58,951 nucleotides of DNA, from positions 1 to 58,951 of IMG/VR virus record IMGVR_UViG_3300031227_000044. One strand, written 5' to 3'. This DNA comes from a virus. The notes below the pieces were generated by a model. It was given only the letters and a program-made list of their open reading frames with translations, was not told the origin of the DNA and did not search any database. A program made the position numbers and the translations under genes. Below, one piece after another: positions 24,528-32,405 of this stretch. Within the stretch, counting starts at the first letter, position 1, and each line of letters begins with the position of its first letter.

Positions 24528-25685
24528 TTAAAGGGCCAGGTTCAGCCGCCCCTGCGCCGCGTATGGCTCGATTTGCTTCCGGGCCATCTCGCAGTATTCG
24601 GGGTTTGTTTCGATGCCTTTAAACTTTCGGCCAAGCTTGACCGCAGCAACGCCGCTTTTCCCCGATCCGCAGAACGGGTCCAGCACCGTATCCCCGATCC
24701 GCGAACCGGCAAGGATCATCCTGGTAACAAGCTTTTCGGGCCAGACCGCGAAATGCGCCCCCGGGAATGGCTGTGTCGGGATGGTCCAGACGTTGCGGGC
24801 GTTCCGGCCGGCAGGATGGCAGGCTTTTGTAATGTCGGTGGCAAGCGTCTGTCCGCCTGGGCCGTTGGTCCACTTGTGGTTTTCGCTACGTCCTCGCCCG
24901 ACACGGGCCAACGAATCGTCTTTGTGTGGTTCTCTTATCGCGTCCGCGTCGTAGTAGTACCTTTCCGACTTGGCCAGCAAAAACACGTGCTCATGCGAGG
25001 ATGTCGGCCTATCGGTTACGCTTTCCGGCATACAGTTGGGCTTGTGCCATATGATGTCCGACCGCAGATACCAGCCATCGGCCTGCAATGCGAAGGCAAC
25101 GCGCCACGGGATGCCCACGAGGTCCTTGTGCTTCAGGCCAAGGGAAGAAGCATCGTTTTCACGCCGAACAGGTGACTGTTCCTGCGCTTTTCCGCCGGCA
25201 AGCCCGGTTGTACCGTGTCCGCTGTGTGACTTTTTGTGGCCAATGGAGCAGTAAGAGTCCCCTAAGTTCAGCCACAGCGTCCCGTCATCTCGCAGGACCC
25301 GCTTGGCCTCCCGGAAGATGGCCACCAGGTGCTCCACGTAGAGTTCCGGGGTAGGCTCAAGGCCGAGTTGCCCCAACCAGGCCCCGCACTTCTGGCAGAA
25401 CTGCCCGCTTCCGGCTGTCTGGCCCTTGCCAGCGGCGTCGGCTGACTTCCACTTGGTTTGCTCAACCTGCCCCGGGTGGTGAGATGGACCGATGTCGCCC
25501 CACTGGTGCTCACAGGCAGGATCGCCACCCCACTCGGCCGGCTCACCCCCGTAGTCCCTTAGACCCCAATAGGGCGGAGACGTGGCCAGCATTTGAACCG
25601 ACCCCGACTCCATGCCAGCCATCACGTCCAGGCAGTCGCCTTCGATGACAGAATGAGTTACCAGTGGATCAGGCTTTGTTTCCAA
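24528..25685 (-). CDS. DNA methyltransferase (N6-adenine / N4-cytosine type, SPPY)
   Basis: The protein has the catalytic motif SPPYWGLRDYGG and, near the C-terminus, the SAM-binding DPFCGSGKSGVAA. This order (catalytic motif first) is the beta-class arrangement. A central insert contains CEHQW and FCQKCGAWLG, probably a zinc site in the target-recognition region. It methylates an unknown DNA sequence, probably to protect phage DNA. I place the start at a TTG after the promoter; a GTG at 25754 would lie upstream of the promoter's own start point and lacks a ribosome site. It is the first gene of the leftward block facing the control region. Confidence 0.85.
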   Translation of the reverse strand: METKPDPLVTHSVIEGDCLDVMAGMESGSVQMLATSPPYWGLRDYGGEPAEWGGDPACEHQWGDIGPSHHPGQVEQTKWKSADAAGKGQTAGSGQFCQKCGAWLGQLGLEPTPELYVEHLVAIFREAKRVLRDDGTLWLNLGDSYCSIGHKKSHSGHGTTGLAGGKAQEQSPVRRENDASSLGLKHKDLVGIPWRVAFALQADGWYLRSDIIWHKPNCMPESVTDRPTSSHEHVFLLAKSERYYYDADAIREPHKDDSLARVGRGRSENHKWTNGPGGQTLATDITKACHPAGRNARNVWTIPTQPFPGAHFAVWPEKLVTRMILAGSRIGDTVLDPFCGSGKSGVAAVKLGRKFKGIETNPEYCEMARKQIEPYAAQGRLNLAL

Positions 25686-25720
25686 ATAAACCGCCAATGC
25701 AAGATCGTGGTGGGGAGAAC

Positions 25721-25750
25721 AATATAAACCAAAGCGCAGAAGGATGTCAA
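25721..25750 (-). promoter_or_regulatory. Leftward promoter of the methyltransferase gene
   Basis: TTGACA, an 18-base spacer and TATATT form a near-consensus sigma70 promoter reading leftward. The sequence TTGACATCCT is shared with the lipoprotein promoter candidate. It lies inside the longest possible reading of the methyltransferase frame, so the real start should be downstream. Confidence 0.65.
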
Positions 25751-25754
25751 GCAC

Positions 25755-26289
25755 AACTCAACTTGTAAGGATCGCTTACAGGTTCGGAATGAATCAGCAG
25801 GGGGGGGGACCAAACCGAACCCTCTTACGCACGAATGCAGAATCCGGGCCAACTTGTCACTAACGAAACGCCAGTTGTGAGGCACAAGCTATCTTGTCAA
25901 TAACGAATGAGACACAAAATTCAGTTCCCCGATATCATCGGACATCTGACAAAATCTCACAACACCAACCCGGGGGATTTTTTCGGATTCAAAATCTCGG
26001 AACCAGGAACCAGGGGAATTGAAGAAAGGGGGCGGCGGAAACCCAGAGGTAGACCAGAGAGACCAGAGAGACACCCCTGTCCGGACCACAATTCTGAATT
26101 CCTGGCGGACAATGGATTTGCGTCTTGAGGCCCCCAATACCTCTAAAGCTTTTGTTCCCACCCTTACCCCCATTACTTTTAGGATTTGGATCGCCAGAAG
26201 GTAGGGAAGGTCCCCGGCTCGCGCTTGTGGCGCTCGGCCCCTAACATCTGTTAGCGTGCAGGCTCCCGGGCTGACCAAACAAACCTTAA
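25755..26289. other. Divergent intergenic region, no credible gene
   Basis: About 535 bases between leftward and rightward transcription units contain no reading frame with a ribosome site. Visible elements are a run of nine G (25800-25808), two similar CTTGTCA-x-TAACGAA sequences about 40 bases apart, and a short tandem repeat AGACCAGAG near 26052. It could hold regulatory sites or a replication or packaging signal; none is identified with confidence. Confidence 0.5.
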
Positions 26290-26334
26290 TGTGATTTGAC
26301 AATCACACGAACATTCCAATTAATCGCACATTAA
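26290..26334. promoter_or_regulatory. Palindromic operator candidates ahead of the early promoter
   Basis: Two inverted repeats lie 12 bases apart: TGTGATT-N4-AATCACA (26290-26307) and TTAAT-N5-ATTAA (26320-26334). A TTGACA (26296-26301) lies within the first, so repressor binding could block a second, weaker promoter. They are immediately upstream of the main early promoter. Confidence 0.45.
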
Positions 26335-26347
26335 CAGAACTTTATAC

Positions 26348-26376
26348 TTGACAACCTAGCCTTGCCAGTCTAGAAT
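26348..26376 (+). promoter_or_regulatory. Main rightward early promoter
   Basis: TTGACA, 17 bases and TAGAAT give a near-consensus sigma70 promoter that starts the long rightward gene run. The first 13 bases around the -35 (CTTGACAACCTAG) recur exactly in a second promoter candidate at 33.49 kb. Confidence 0.75.
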
Positions 26377-26401
26377 AACAACATCACCTATAGGAGACAA
26401 C

Positions 26402-26461
26402 ATGGAAATCATCGCGTATCTGTTAACCGTCGCCGTCTTGGCCGTCATCGTCAACATCTAG
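26402..26461 (+). CDS. 19-residue hydrophobic leader or membrane peptide
   Basis: The reading frame encodes MEIIAYLLTVAVLAVIVNI, a single hydrophobic helix. TAGGAG is ideally placed six bases before the ATG, and the main early promoter lies 25 bases upstream, so it is the first translated frame of the early transcript. A hairpin begins eight bases after its stop. It could be a small inner-membrane peptide, or a leader whose translation controls the following hairpin. The frame and signals are seen directly; the function is not known. Confidence 0.6.
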   Translation: MEIIAYLLTVAVLAVIVNI

Positions 26462-26468
26462 CATCAAG

Positions 26469-26486
26469 GCAGGCGGCGAGCCCTGC
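26469..26486 (+). other. Hairpin following the leader peptide
   Basis: GCAGG and CCTGC form a stem around an eight-base loop, with further GG/CC pairing possible outside. There is no U-run, so it is not a simple terminator. Its position directly after a tiny ORF suggests attenuation or mRNA processing. Confidence 0.4.
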
Positions 26487-26518
26487 GCCGTTCACCTTGA
26501 AACCAGATGGAGGATACC

Positions 26519-27622
26519 ATGGGCCACGTTCTAGCCATTGCCATCTTGTGCGGTCAGGCCTGGGCTGTCCGTTGGCTGATCTTGACCATGTTGCGCCAGT
26601 CGGAGATCAACAGGCAAGCGCGTGCAGCAGCACCCAAGGGTCCACACAGGCGGAGCGGTCCCCGGAAACCAGCCAAGGTGGAGCCTGAAGCGGTCCCCAT
26701 GGCCCAAAGGGTAACAGCCCCTGCCAAGCGTACCCTGATCAGCCCGGAAGAGGTGCAGGCCAACCTGGACGCCATCAAGGCCAAAGAGTTTCTGGCCGTC
26801 CACCGTTCCGAAGTAGGGCAAGCCCTGGCAAGCCTAGGTTACAGCAGGCAAGAAACCGCTCCCTACCTTGCGAGCCTGTTGACCGTGGACGACGTAGCAA
26901 GCACAATCAAGGCCTATTTGCAGTGCAGGCAACCGAAACGAGTGCAGGCAAGCCCTAGCGCACACAATGAAGTTAAACAGGCCGAAAGAGTTGAGTTAAA
27001 GCCCCCTGTGGATAACTCTGAAGTTGAGCGGATTCAAAGGCCTTTGCCTGTGCAAAACCCAAAACCCATTACCGTTAAAGCGCCCGATCAAACCAAGTTA
27101 AAAGCACACTACAACGGCAAGGGCTTTAAAGACTTCGGCCCTGATAGCAAGATCACTACCATGTCCAAAGGAATGGCAGTACAGGCGCTGGTGGACAATC
27201 CGATCAATGGATACTTCCTCGAAAACGCCCCTCTTAATGTTACCCTTACGGGTAACGTTAAAGACTACATCTTGGAGCAGATCAGAGAGCACCACATCAA
27301 GGGCAGGAAGCTTCCTGAATACTGGACAGACCGGATTATTCAGGCCCTGGACCTTTGCGTGATGGAACAAATCAGGGTTTACAATGGCAAGTACGCACCG
27401 GCCGGCATTATCAAAAAGGCAATCGAAGAACGGTTTCCCGTATACTTTCCAGACACTTGGGATTTTGATTGCACGCTAGCAAGCAAACCAACAGGGCTTT
27501 CAAGCGGTGAAGTTGACGCATTAAACCATGAAATGGATGCGCTAGCACGCAAAAACAAAGAACTAGAATCCAGACTACAGGCAATCCAGACCACGGACGA
27601 TACCAGCGATTGCCCTTTCTAG
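26519..27622 (+). CDS. Membrane-anchored early protein with RuvA-C/UBA-like segment
   Basis: The 367-residue protein begins with one hydrophobic helix (MGHVLAIAILCGQAWAVRWLILTML), then a basic, Pro-rich linker. A three-helix segment follows (LAVHRSEVGQALASLGYSRQETAPYL) that looks like a RuvA C-terminal or UBA-type fold. The rest includes a conserved-looking helical domain (KDYILEQIREHHIKG, LDLCVMEQIRVYNGKYA) and a coiled-coil tail. The ATG with GGAGG five bases upstream was chosen. It is the first long early gene. I do not recognise the family; an inner-membrane location with a cytoplasmic domain is inferred. Confidence 0.65.
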   Translation: MGHVLAIAILCGQAWAVRWLILTMLRQSEINRQARAAAPKGPHRRSGPRKPAKVEPEAVPMAQRVTAPAKRTLISPEEVQANLDAIKAKEFLAVHRSEVGQALASLGYSRQETAPYLASLLTVDDVASTIKAYLQCRQPKRVQASPSAHNEVKQAERVELKPPVDNSEVERIQRPLPVQNPKPITVKAPDQTKLKAHYNGKGFKDFGPDSKITTMSKGMAVQALVDNPINGYFLENAPLNVTLTGNVKDYILEQIREHHIKGRKLPEYWTDRIIQALDLCVMEQIRVYNGKYAPAGIIKKAIEERFPVYFPDTWDFDCTLASKPTGLSSGEVDALNHEMDALARKNKELESRLQAIQTTDDTSDCPF

Positions 27623-27673
27623 CGCCAAGGTGGCACCTAGGGTGGACAAACTATCAACGAGGTAGGCAAGGGT

Positions 27674-27892
27674 ATGGCTAACATGACCAAAGGGCAGCAA
27701 GGCACCTTAGCGGGACGATTTGAACGGGTAACAGGAAAGGCACTCCGCCCCCTTGGCACCGATGCACAGCCCAGCTTGTGGGACAAACAGGCAAGGCCAA
27801 CCTTTCCCGTGCCTGCACAGAGCACAAAGAAGGGCAGTGATTCCAAAGCCATGCCTGTTGTCGACCAGGAAAAACAGGAGCCCTTATGCTGA
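27674..27892 (+). CDS. Small early protein of unknown function
   Basis: The 72-residue protein is basic and polar (TKGQQGTLAGRFERVTGKALRPLG) with no recognised domain and is probably largely disordered. A weak GAGG/AAGGG precedes the ATG. After its stop there are about 200 bases without a convincing gene, including an AT-rich stretch (AAATTATAATATATAC) and purine-rich sequence ahead of the next ribosome site. Confidence 0.45.
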   Translation: MANMTKGQQGTLAGRFERVTGKALRPLGTDAQPSLWDKQARPTFPVPAQSTKKGSDSKAMPVVDQEKQEPLC

Positions 27893-28093
27893 CCAGGGCC
27901 ACCCCCAACGGACCCAATTTGCAGGGACATGGGACCAGCAAAACGGCCAGTTTGCACGCTGAAAACAGGGGCCGGGAGCACGGAAATACAGAAAGGGCCC
28001 GCTACCTAAAGGAAATTATAATATATACTACCCTTCCCAGTCTTCTCCTAAAGAGTTTCCCTCTTAGCAGAAGAAAGAGAGAGAGGAAAAACC

Positions 28094-28357
28094 ATGAACG
28101 AGTCGGTAGTTCATCCGTTGGAGTGCTTGGAAGCGTGGCCGGAGTTGTTCGGGCCGTTTGCTAGTGCGTGGAGCAAGTTGTCAGAGATGGCCGAGGCCGT
28201 GCCCGGTAGCGCTTCGGAACTTGGTGCGCATTGTGCGGATCGGTTGGAGACTGCCGCGGCTGATCTGATGCGCGTAAACCATGACGGGGACCACACGGAA
28301 AAGATCCAGGCATTGAGAGAGGCCGCGCGGATATTCCGTGGCCGTTTCTGCAACTAA
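28094..28357 (+). CDS. Small helical early protein
   Basis: The 87-residue acidic protein is predicted helical throughout (CLEAWPELFGPFASAWSKLSEMAEAVPG, ELGAHCADRLETAAADLMRV, KIQALREAARIFRGRFCN). It has a purine-rich GAGAGAGGAAAAACC ribosome site. No family is recognised. It starts a group of three short genes before the next promoter. Confidence 0.6.
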   Translation: MNESVVHPLECLEAWPELFGPFASAWSKLSEMAEAVPGSASELGAHCADRLETAAADLMRVNHDGDHTEKIQALREAARIFRGRFCN

Positions 28358-28377
28358 CACCTTCTGGAGGAAATCAG

Positions 28378-28599
28378 ATGGAATCTTTCAAATTCTACGT
28401 TGTCCGGACTGCCTTTCATGGTGGCGGGATTGTTTCCAAACACAAGACCATTGAGCGGGCACGTCAAGCGCTCTCGATTGCCCGAACGGGTGATTGCACT
28501 TGCGGGTGTGCTGGTGTGGTGGCGGTCGAAGACTATCACCGGATCAGCAGCAACCCGGACACGTGCCGACCGTCCGACCTTTTACGCACGGAGCGTTAA
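28378..28599 (+). CDS. Small protein of unknown function
   Basis: The 73-residue protein has a compact alpha/beta look (FKFYVVRTAFHGGGIVSKHKTIERARQALSIA), then a CTCGCAG cysteine cluster. The strand-helix opening resembles small phage proteins that process or display data-type modules, but no family is certain. GGAGG is well placed upstream, and the stop is one base before the next gene's start. Confidence 0.6.
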   Translation: MESFKFYVVRTAFHGGGIVSKHKTIERARQALSIARTGDCTCGCAGVVAVEDYHRISSNPDTCRPSDLLRTER

Positions 28600-28600
28600 C

Positions 28601-28888
28601 ATGAAAATTAATCGCTTTACCAGATCCCTCCAGCACCCTTTCCGGCGTCTTTGCCGTTGGGCCGGGGCCGTCGAAGAGGCACGGCAACTGCGGGAGCGGT
28701 GCCACCTGGCACGGCAGGGAATCATCCGGGGCGACTGTGCCAGCTCGTGCCCCGACAAGGTGGAAGGCTTGAACGCGGCACCCGGGGCGACTCTGGATGT
28801 AGCCGTGGGCGCTTGCCGGATCTTTTACCCGGCCTGCCCGACCCTGGCGCTTATAGAACAACTCGATACTCGGCACGATTGGGAATAA
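28601..28888 (+). CDS. Cysteine-containing small protein of unknown function
   Basis: The 95-residue protein has a basic N-terminal helix (INRFTRSLQHPFRRLCRWAG). Spaced cysteines (C-x8-C, then DCASSC and ACRIFYPAC) could bind metal or form disulfides. The ATG was chosen because GGAG lies eight bases upstream; an earlier in-frame start would overlap the previous gene completely. It ends just before a strong promoter, so it closes the first early transcript segment. Confidence 0.55.
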   Translation: MKINRFTRSLQHPFRRLCRWAGAVEEARQLRERCHLARQGIIRGDCASSCPDKVEGLNAAPGATLDVAVGACRIFYPACPTLALIEQLDTRHDWE

Positions 28889-28894
28889 AAACAC

Positions 28895-28923
28895 TTGACA
28901 ACCAGCAAGGGACCTAGTACACT
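28895..28923 (+). promoter_or_regulatory. Early promoter with palindromic -10 region
   Basis: TTGACA, 17 bases and TACACT. The -10 lies inside CTAGT-AC-ACTAG, a perfect short palindrome, and the 11-mer TAGTACACTAG recurs exactly at the 43.6 kb promoter. A shared regulator may act at both. Confidence 0.6.
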
Positions 28924-28952
28924 AGTGACCAACATCAAGAGAGGATTCAAAT

Positions 28953-31049
28953 ATGAACGAAAACCCGTACATTGCAAGCGCGACCTATTCGCCCGAAGAT
29001 AACAAGCTCCGGATTTGCATGTTCTCTGATGACCGCTTGGAAAAGGATCTTTACGACCGGGTGAGGAAGGTTGGTTATCGTTGGGCCCCGCGTCAAAAGA
29101 TTTTCATTTGCCCCGCTTGGAATCCTGCGGCCGAGGATCTGGCCCTGGAATTTGCCGGGGAGATCGACGACGAAAACAGCACGATGGAGGAGAGAGCGGC
29201 CGAGCGGGCCGAGCGGTTCGAGCAGTACAGCGAGAAGCGGCAAGCAGATGGAGACCGGGACAGCGCCAACGCGGACCAAATAGCGCAACGATTCGCCGGG
29301 GGGCAGCCGATCCTAGTGGGCCACCACTCCGAGAAGAAAGCCCGCAAGGACGCGGAGCGCATTGATACCAGTATGCACCGGGCCTTGAAGATGTGGGAAA
29401 CGTCCGAATATTGGAAGCAACGCGCGGCCGGAGCCCTTCACAATGCAGAGTATAAGCAACTCCCCGGCGTCCGGGCCCGACGTATCAAGAAACTGGCCGC
29501 AAGCCTGCGGAAGAGCAAGAAATACCTGGACAAATCCGAAGCAGGATTGAAGGCGTGGACCGCCGACAATCTCACTCCTGAACGGGTAGCCTTTCTGATC
29601 GGCCATGATTCCCTCGTGTCCATGGAGCTATACCTTGCCCATCGGGACGGCAAGGTGACCGACGAGGAGGCGAAGGGGCGAAGGGTACGAGGTGCCCGGG
29701 TGGCAATCGCCTATTATCTCCGATGGATTCGGCACTATGAGCACCGACTCACCTATGAACGCGCCCTCATGGCCGAAGATGGCGGGATGAAGGCCGAAGG
29801 GATCGACATCAAGCCAGGCGGGAAGGTCTGTTACCTGGGCGAATGGCTCACGGTCATCAGGACAAATCGCCGAGACGGTGAACTCGTCAGCGTGACAACC
29901 ACCAGCCCGGCCGGCATGACCTACCGGAGCACCTACCCGGTCCCGGCCGAAGCCATCACGGACTATACCGCCCCGACCGACGACGACGCCAAGAAGATCA
30001 GGAAGGCCAAAGCGAGGCCCCCGATTTGCAACTACCCAAAAGAGGGGACATATCCGGTCAAGTGGGAGGCATGGCAAGCAGAGCACACGGACTATCGAGG
30101 GATGCGGGTAGTTGAGGCCACGACCGAACACGGAGCGCACCGGGTCCGGACTATGCTGGGCTCCCATATCGGCCTGCATGGAGACATGAACAAGCGCCAC
30201 AGCTACCATTCCGTTTTCATCACCGACAAGCCCGAGAAGCAGCCCCCGGCCCCTCCGGAGCAACCCGAGGAACAAGAGACGCTTTCAAGCATGAAGGCAG
30301 ACCACGAACTGGCCGCACGGGTGGCACAGGGAGCACCGAAGCGGAGAGAGTACAAGCCCAGCCCCACCCGTGAGAAGATCAACCAGGCCCGGGACACCAT
30401 CAAGGCAGGGATCAAGGTTGTGAGCGCCCCGACCCTTTACCCAACGCCCAAGGAGATAGCCCGGCGTATGGTCGAAATGGCCGGGGGTGTCTGCATCGCT
30501 GGACACCGAGTCCTTGAGCCTAGCGCCGGAACCGGAAACTTGATCAAGGCAGCGGTAAACACTGCAACGGGTTTTGATTGCGTCCGGGTAGTTGCGGTCG
30601 AAATCAACCACGACTTGGCCGGGGCCCTGCGGGGCATGCGCAGCAAGTTTCTTTATGGCACCGAGAGCAACTTTGAAATTCACCAGGGCGACTTCTTAGA
30701 TATGACCCCGAAGGACTTGGGAGACTTCAACACAATCATAATGAATCCGCCTTTCAACAAGGGCGCGGACATCAAGCACATCGAACACGCAACGAGTTTT
30801 CTCAAGCCTGGCGGAACGCTGGTGGCCCTGTGTGCCAACGGACCCCGGCAGCGGTCGGCATTCATGGACAAGGCCGAGCATTGGGAAGACCTCCCGGAAG
30901 GGTCATTCAAAGAAGCAGGGACGGGCGTAAACGTGGCCCTGATGGTGCTGCGGGGAGAGCAGAAGACCGAGCAGCCCGAGGCCAGAGAAGAAAAGAAAGG
31001 GGCACCGGCTCCAAACCCCAAGGCAATCCAGCAACTTGGGCTATTTTAG
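28953..31049 (+). CDS. DUF3560 - DNA methyltransferase fusion protein
   Basis: The 698-residue protein joins two parts. The N-terminal part has the DUF3560 signature (RAERFEQYSEKRQ, then QPILVGHHSEKKARKDAERID and MHRALKMWETSEYWKQRAAGA). The C-terminal part (about residue 510 onward) is a class I SAM methyltransferase, with VLEPSAGTGNLIKA and the catalytic NPPFNKGADIKHIEHA of the N6-adenine group. The middle carries a small beta domain and a charged linker. It probably modifies phage or host DNA early in infection; DUF3560 may add specificity. It is the first gene after its own promoter. Confidence 0.82.
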   Translation: MNENPYIASATYSPEDNKLRICMFSDDRLEKDLYDRVRKVGYRWAPRQKIFICPAWNPAAEDLALEFAGEIDDENSTMEERAAERAERFEQYSEKRQADGDRDSANADQIAQRFAGGQPILVGHHSEKKARKDAERIDTSMHRALKMWETSEYWKQRAAGALHNAEYKQLPGVRARRIKKLAASLRKSKKYLDKSEAGLKAWTADNLTPERVAFLIGHDSLVSMELYLAHRDGKVTDEEAKGRRVRGARVAIAYYLRWIRHYEHRLTYERALMAEDGGMKAEGIDIKPGGKVCYLGEWLTVIRTNRRDGELVSVTTTSPAGMTYRSTYPVPAEAITDYTAPTDDDAKKIRKAKARPPICNYPKEGTYPVKWEAWQAEHTDYRGMRVVEATTEHGAHRVRTMLGSHIGLHGDMNKRHSYHSVFITDKPEKQPPAPPEQPEEQETLSSMKADHELAARVAQGAPKRREYKPSPTREKINQARDTIKAGIKVVSAPTLYPTPKEIARRMVEMAGGVCIAGHRVLEPSAGTGNLIKAAVNTATGFDCVRVVAVEINHDLAGALRGMRSKFLYGTESNFEIHQGDFLDMTPKDLGDFNTIIMNPPFNKGADIKHIEHATSFLKPGGTLVALCANGPRQRSAFMDKAEHWEDLPEGSFKEAGTGVNVALMVLRGEQKTEQPEAREEKKGAPAPNPKAIQQLGLF

Positions 31050-31082
31050 GCGACTGAACACCAACCGCGAAAGGGTAGGGAC

Positions 31083-31283
31083 ATGAAGCGAAAAGGCAAG
31101 CATCCATGCGGCGTTTTCTTCCAACTCTTCCGGCTCCACTGCTACCACAGGGTGGCGGGTTCGGATCGCGAGGAGAAGGGACGCTGCAAGGTGGGTGGCG
31201 TGGTGGTCTGGACCGAAAGATGCTGCCGGTGCGGGAAAGAAAGAACGAAGACCTGGGACACGGAGATCATGGGAGATGCGTAG
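31083..31283 (+). CDS. Small Cys/His-rich protein (phage zinc-finger type)
   Basis: The 66-residue protein has HPCGVFFQLFRLHCYH and a later CCRCGKERTKTW, spacing that suits a zinc site. The WTERCCRCGKE end resembles DUF1660-type phage proteins that bind zinc. GGTAGGGAC lies before the ATG. A role in binding nucleic acid or host protein is only a family-type guess. Confidence 0.5.
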   Translation: MKRKGKHPCGVFFQLFRLHCYHRVAGSDREEKGRCKVGGVVVWTERCCRCGKERTKTWDTEIMGDA

Positions 31284-31314
31284 AAACCAGTAGCCTTTGG
31301 GGAGGAAAGAAGCG

Positions 31315-31542
31315 ATGACAACCAAGGCCAACGACATTCAGAAAGACCACCCGGAGCTTCGGGCCGGGGAAGTGTGGCTTAAGAACCACGATACCGACAA
31401 AGACAAACACTTCGGGGACGGCTACTCAACCCTGCGTGTAGGGCGGGTGGCCATGGATATGCACGGAGCTGCGGTCCCGGGGTACGTGCCTGTGTTCGTT
31501 TCACGGGAGGAGTTCGACGAGCACAAGAAGCGGGCCCTGTAA
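31315..31542 (+). CDS. Small early protein of unknown function
   Basis: The 75-residue protein (after start choice at MTTKANDIQKDHPELR) has a beta-like centre: EVWLKNHDTDK, then GYSTLRVGRVAMDMHG and VPVFVSREEFDEHKK. GGGGAGG stands ten bases upstream of this ATG; an upstream TTG is less likely. No family is recognised. Confidence 0.55.
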   Translation: MTTKANDIQKDHPELRAGEVWLKNHDTDKDKHFGDGYSTLRVGRVAMDMHGAAVPGYVPVFVSREEFDEHKKRAL

Positions 31543-31609
31543 CTAGCCTTTGCCGGTGCGGTCCACTGGGCCGCGCCGAGAGAGACTACCACCACGGGAG
31601 GGTTAAATC

Positions 31610-31891
31610 ATGAAGAGTCTGGTCAAGGTGTCTTTTTGGTGCCGAACAAACAGAGACCGTGAGGATGATGCTTCGGACGCGGGGAGCATCACGGTTCCCC
31701 AGGCCCACGCCGCCCGCATTGCCCGCGAGATCGACGCCACGGGCAGCTATAGGCCCACCCCGAAGGCCGATCCGGTCCAGGCAAAGAACCAGTTCGGGAA
31801 CCCGGCCGCGACCTTTCACGGAACCGTTGCGGACTACCCGTCCGGAAGGGTTTTGACCTTTTCGGGACACGACACGCCAGGGGAGGATTAG
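31610..31891 (+). CDS. Small early protein of unknown function
   Basis: The 93-residue protein opens MKSLVKVSFWCRTNRDRED and has a helix (VPQAHAARIAREIDATG) followed by a beta-like end (ATFHGTVADYPSGRVLTFSG). GGGAGGG precedes the start. No family is recognised; the layout of strand, helix and strands suggests a compact fold. Confidence 0.55.
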   Translation: MKSLVKVSFWCRTNRDREDDASDAGSITVPQAHAARIAREIDATGSYRPTPKADPVQAKNQFGNPAATFHGTVADYPSGRVLTFSGHDTPGED

Positions 31892-31894
31892 ACC

Positions 31895-32104
31895 ATGATC
31901 GCCAAGGCTTACGGCGCACCATACAGCCACGAAGGGGAAGTGATCGGCAGCCCGACCACCCGCAGGGAAGCCCGGGACCTGGCCGAGCAGAACCTGACCA
32001 CCCGCGACCAGCGAGTGCGGGTTTTCTGGAACCTGACAGATCCCGCAACCGTTTGGTTCTTCCAATTGGACGACGACGGGGACGTTGACGAGATCGAAAC
32101 CTAA
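31895..32104 (+). CDS. Small early protein of unknown function
   Basis: The 69-residue, acidic protein contains a helix (TTRREARDLAEQNLTTRDQRVRVFW) and an Asp-rich end (FFQLDDDGDVDEIET). It starts three bases after the preceding stop, with GGGGAGG upstream, so the two are translated together. No family is recognised. Confidence 0.55.
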   Translation: MIAKAYGAPYSHEGEVIGSPTTRREARDLAEQNLTTRDQRVRVFWNLTDPATVWFFQLDDDGDVDEIET

Positions 32105-32120
32105 CCAGGAGGGAAGCAAG

Positions 32121-32405
32121 ATGACTGAGGCAGTGGGACCGAACAAGCTTTTAGGCATATGCCATCCGGGGTGCGAAAAGTGTAAACATCAGAAATGGCT
32201 AAAAAATTGCGTCGGGCCGTCGATAGATCCATTGTGTTATCACCCCCAAGGAAAAAGCCCATCATGGAGTACTTTTTATGGCCGATTGCCTGACGAATAT
32301 CCCAAAATAGAGAATGTCAACGGGCACGGACAGTGCACCCTTTTTGAGCCTAATTGGTGGCAGCGTGTTTTGATTAAATTCAGACCGAATAAGAGGGAAG
32401 AATGA
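32121..32405 (+). CDS. Small Cys-rich protein, metal-binding type
   Basis: The 94-residue protein has CHPGCEKCKHQKWLKNC near the start, then LCYHP and QCTLFEPNWW. The pattern of paired cysteines with Trp and C-x2-P is a looser version of the Cys4 family repeated at 38.8-41.9 kb. The start with AGGAGGG was chosen over an earlier one inside the previous gene. It probably binds zinc; its partner is unknown. Confidence 0.55.
   Translation: MTEAVGPNKLLGICHPGCEKCKHQKWLKNCVGPSIDPLCYHPQGKSPSWSTFYGRLPDEYPKIENVNGHGQCTLFEPNWWQRVLIKFRPNKREE

Noticed and set aside
26040-26080. Short tandem repeats AGACCAGAG that might suggest a CRISPR array
   Set aside because: The units are only about nine bases with no spacers of constant length; no Cas genes are present.
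25889-26302. Leftward 137-residue frame in the divergent region
   Set aside because: It begins at TTG without a ribosome site, has odd composition, and crosses the palindromes.
26290-26307. CRP-type site TGTGA...TCACA
   Set aside because: The half-sites are eight bases apart instead of six, so it is not a consensus CRP site; I keep it only as a palindrome.
27886-28164. 92-residue frame with a fair ribosome site after the 72-residue gene
   Set aside because: Its second half runs through an AT-rich non-coding stretch and 70 bases into the next, better supported gene. The sequence looks random.
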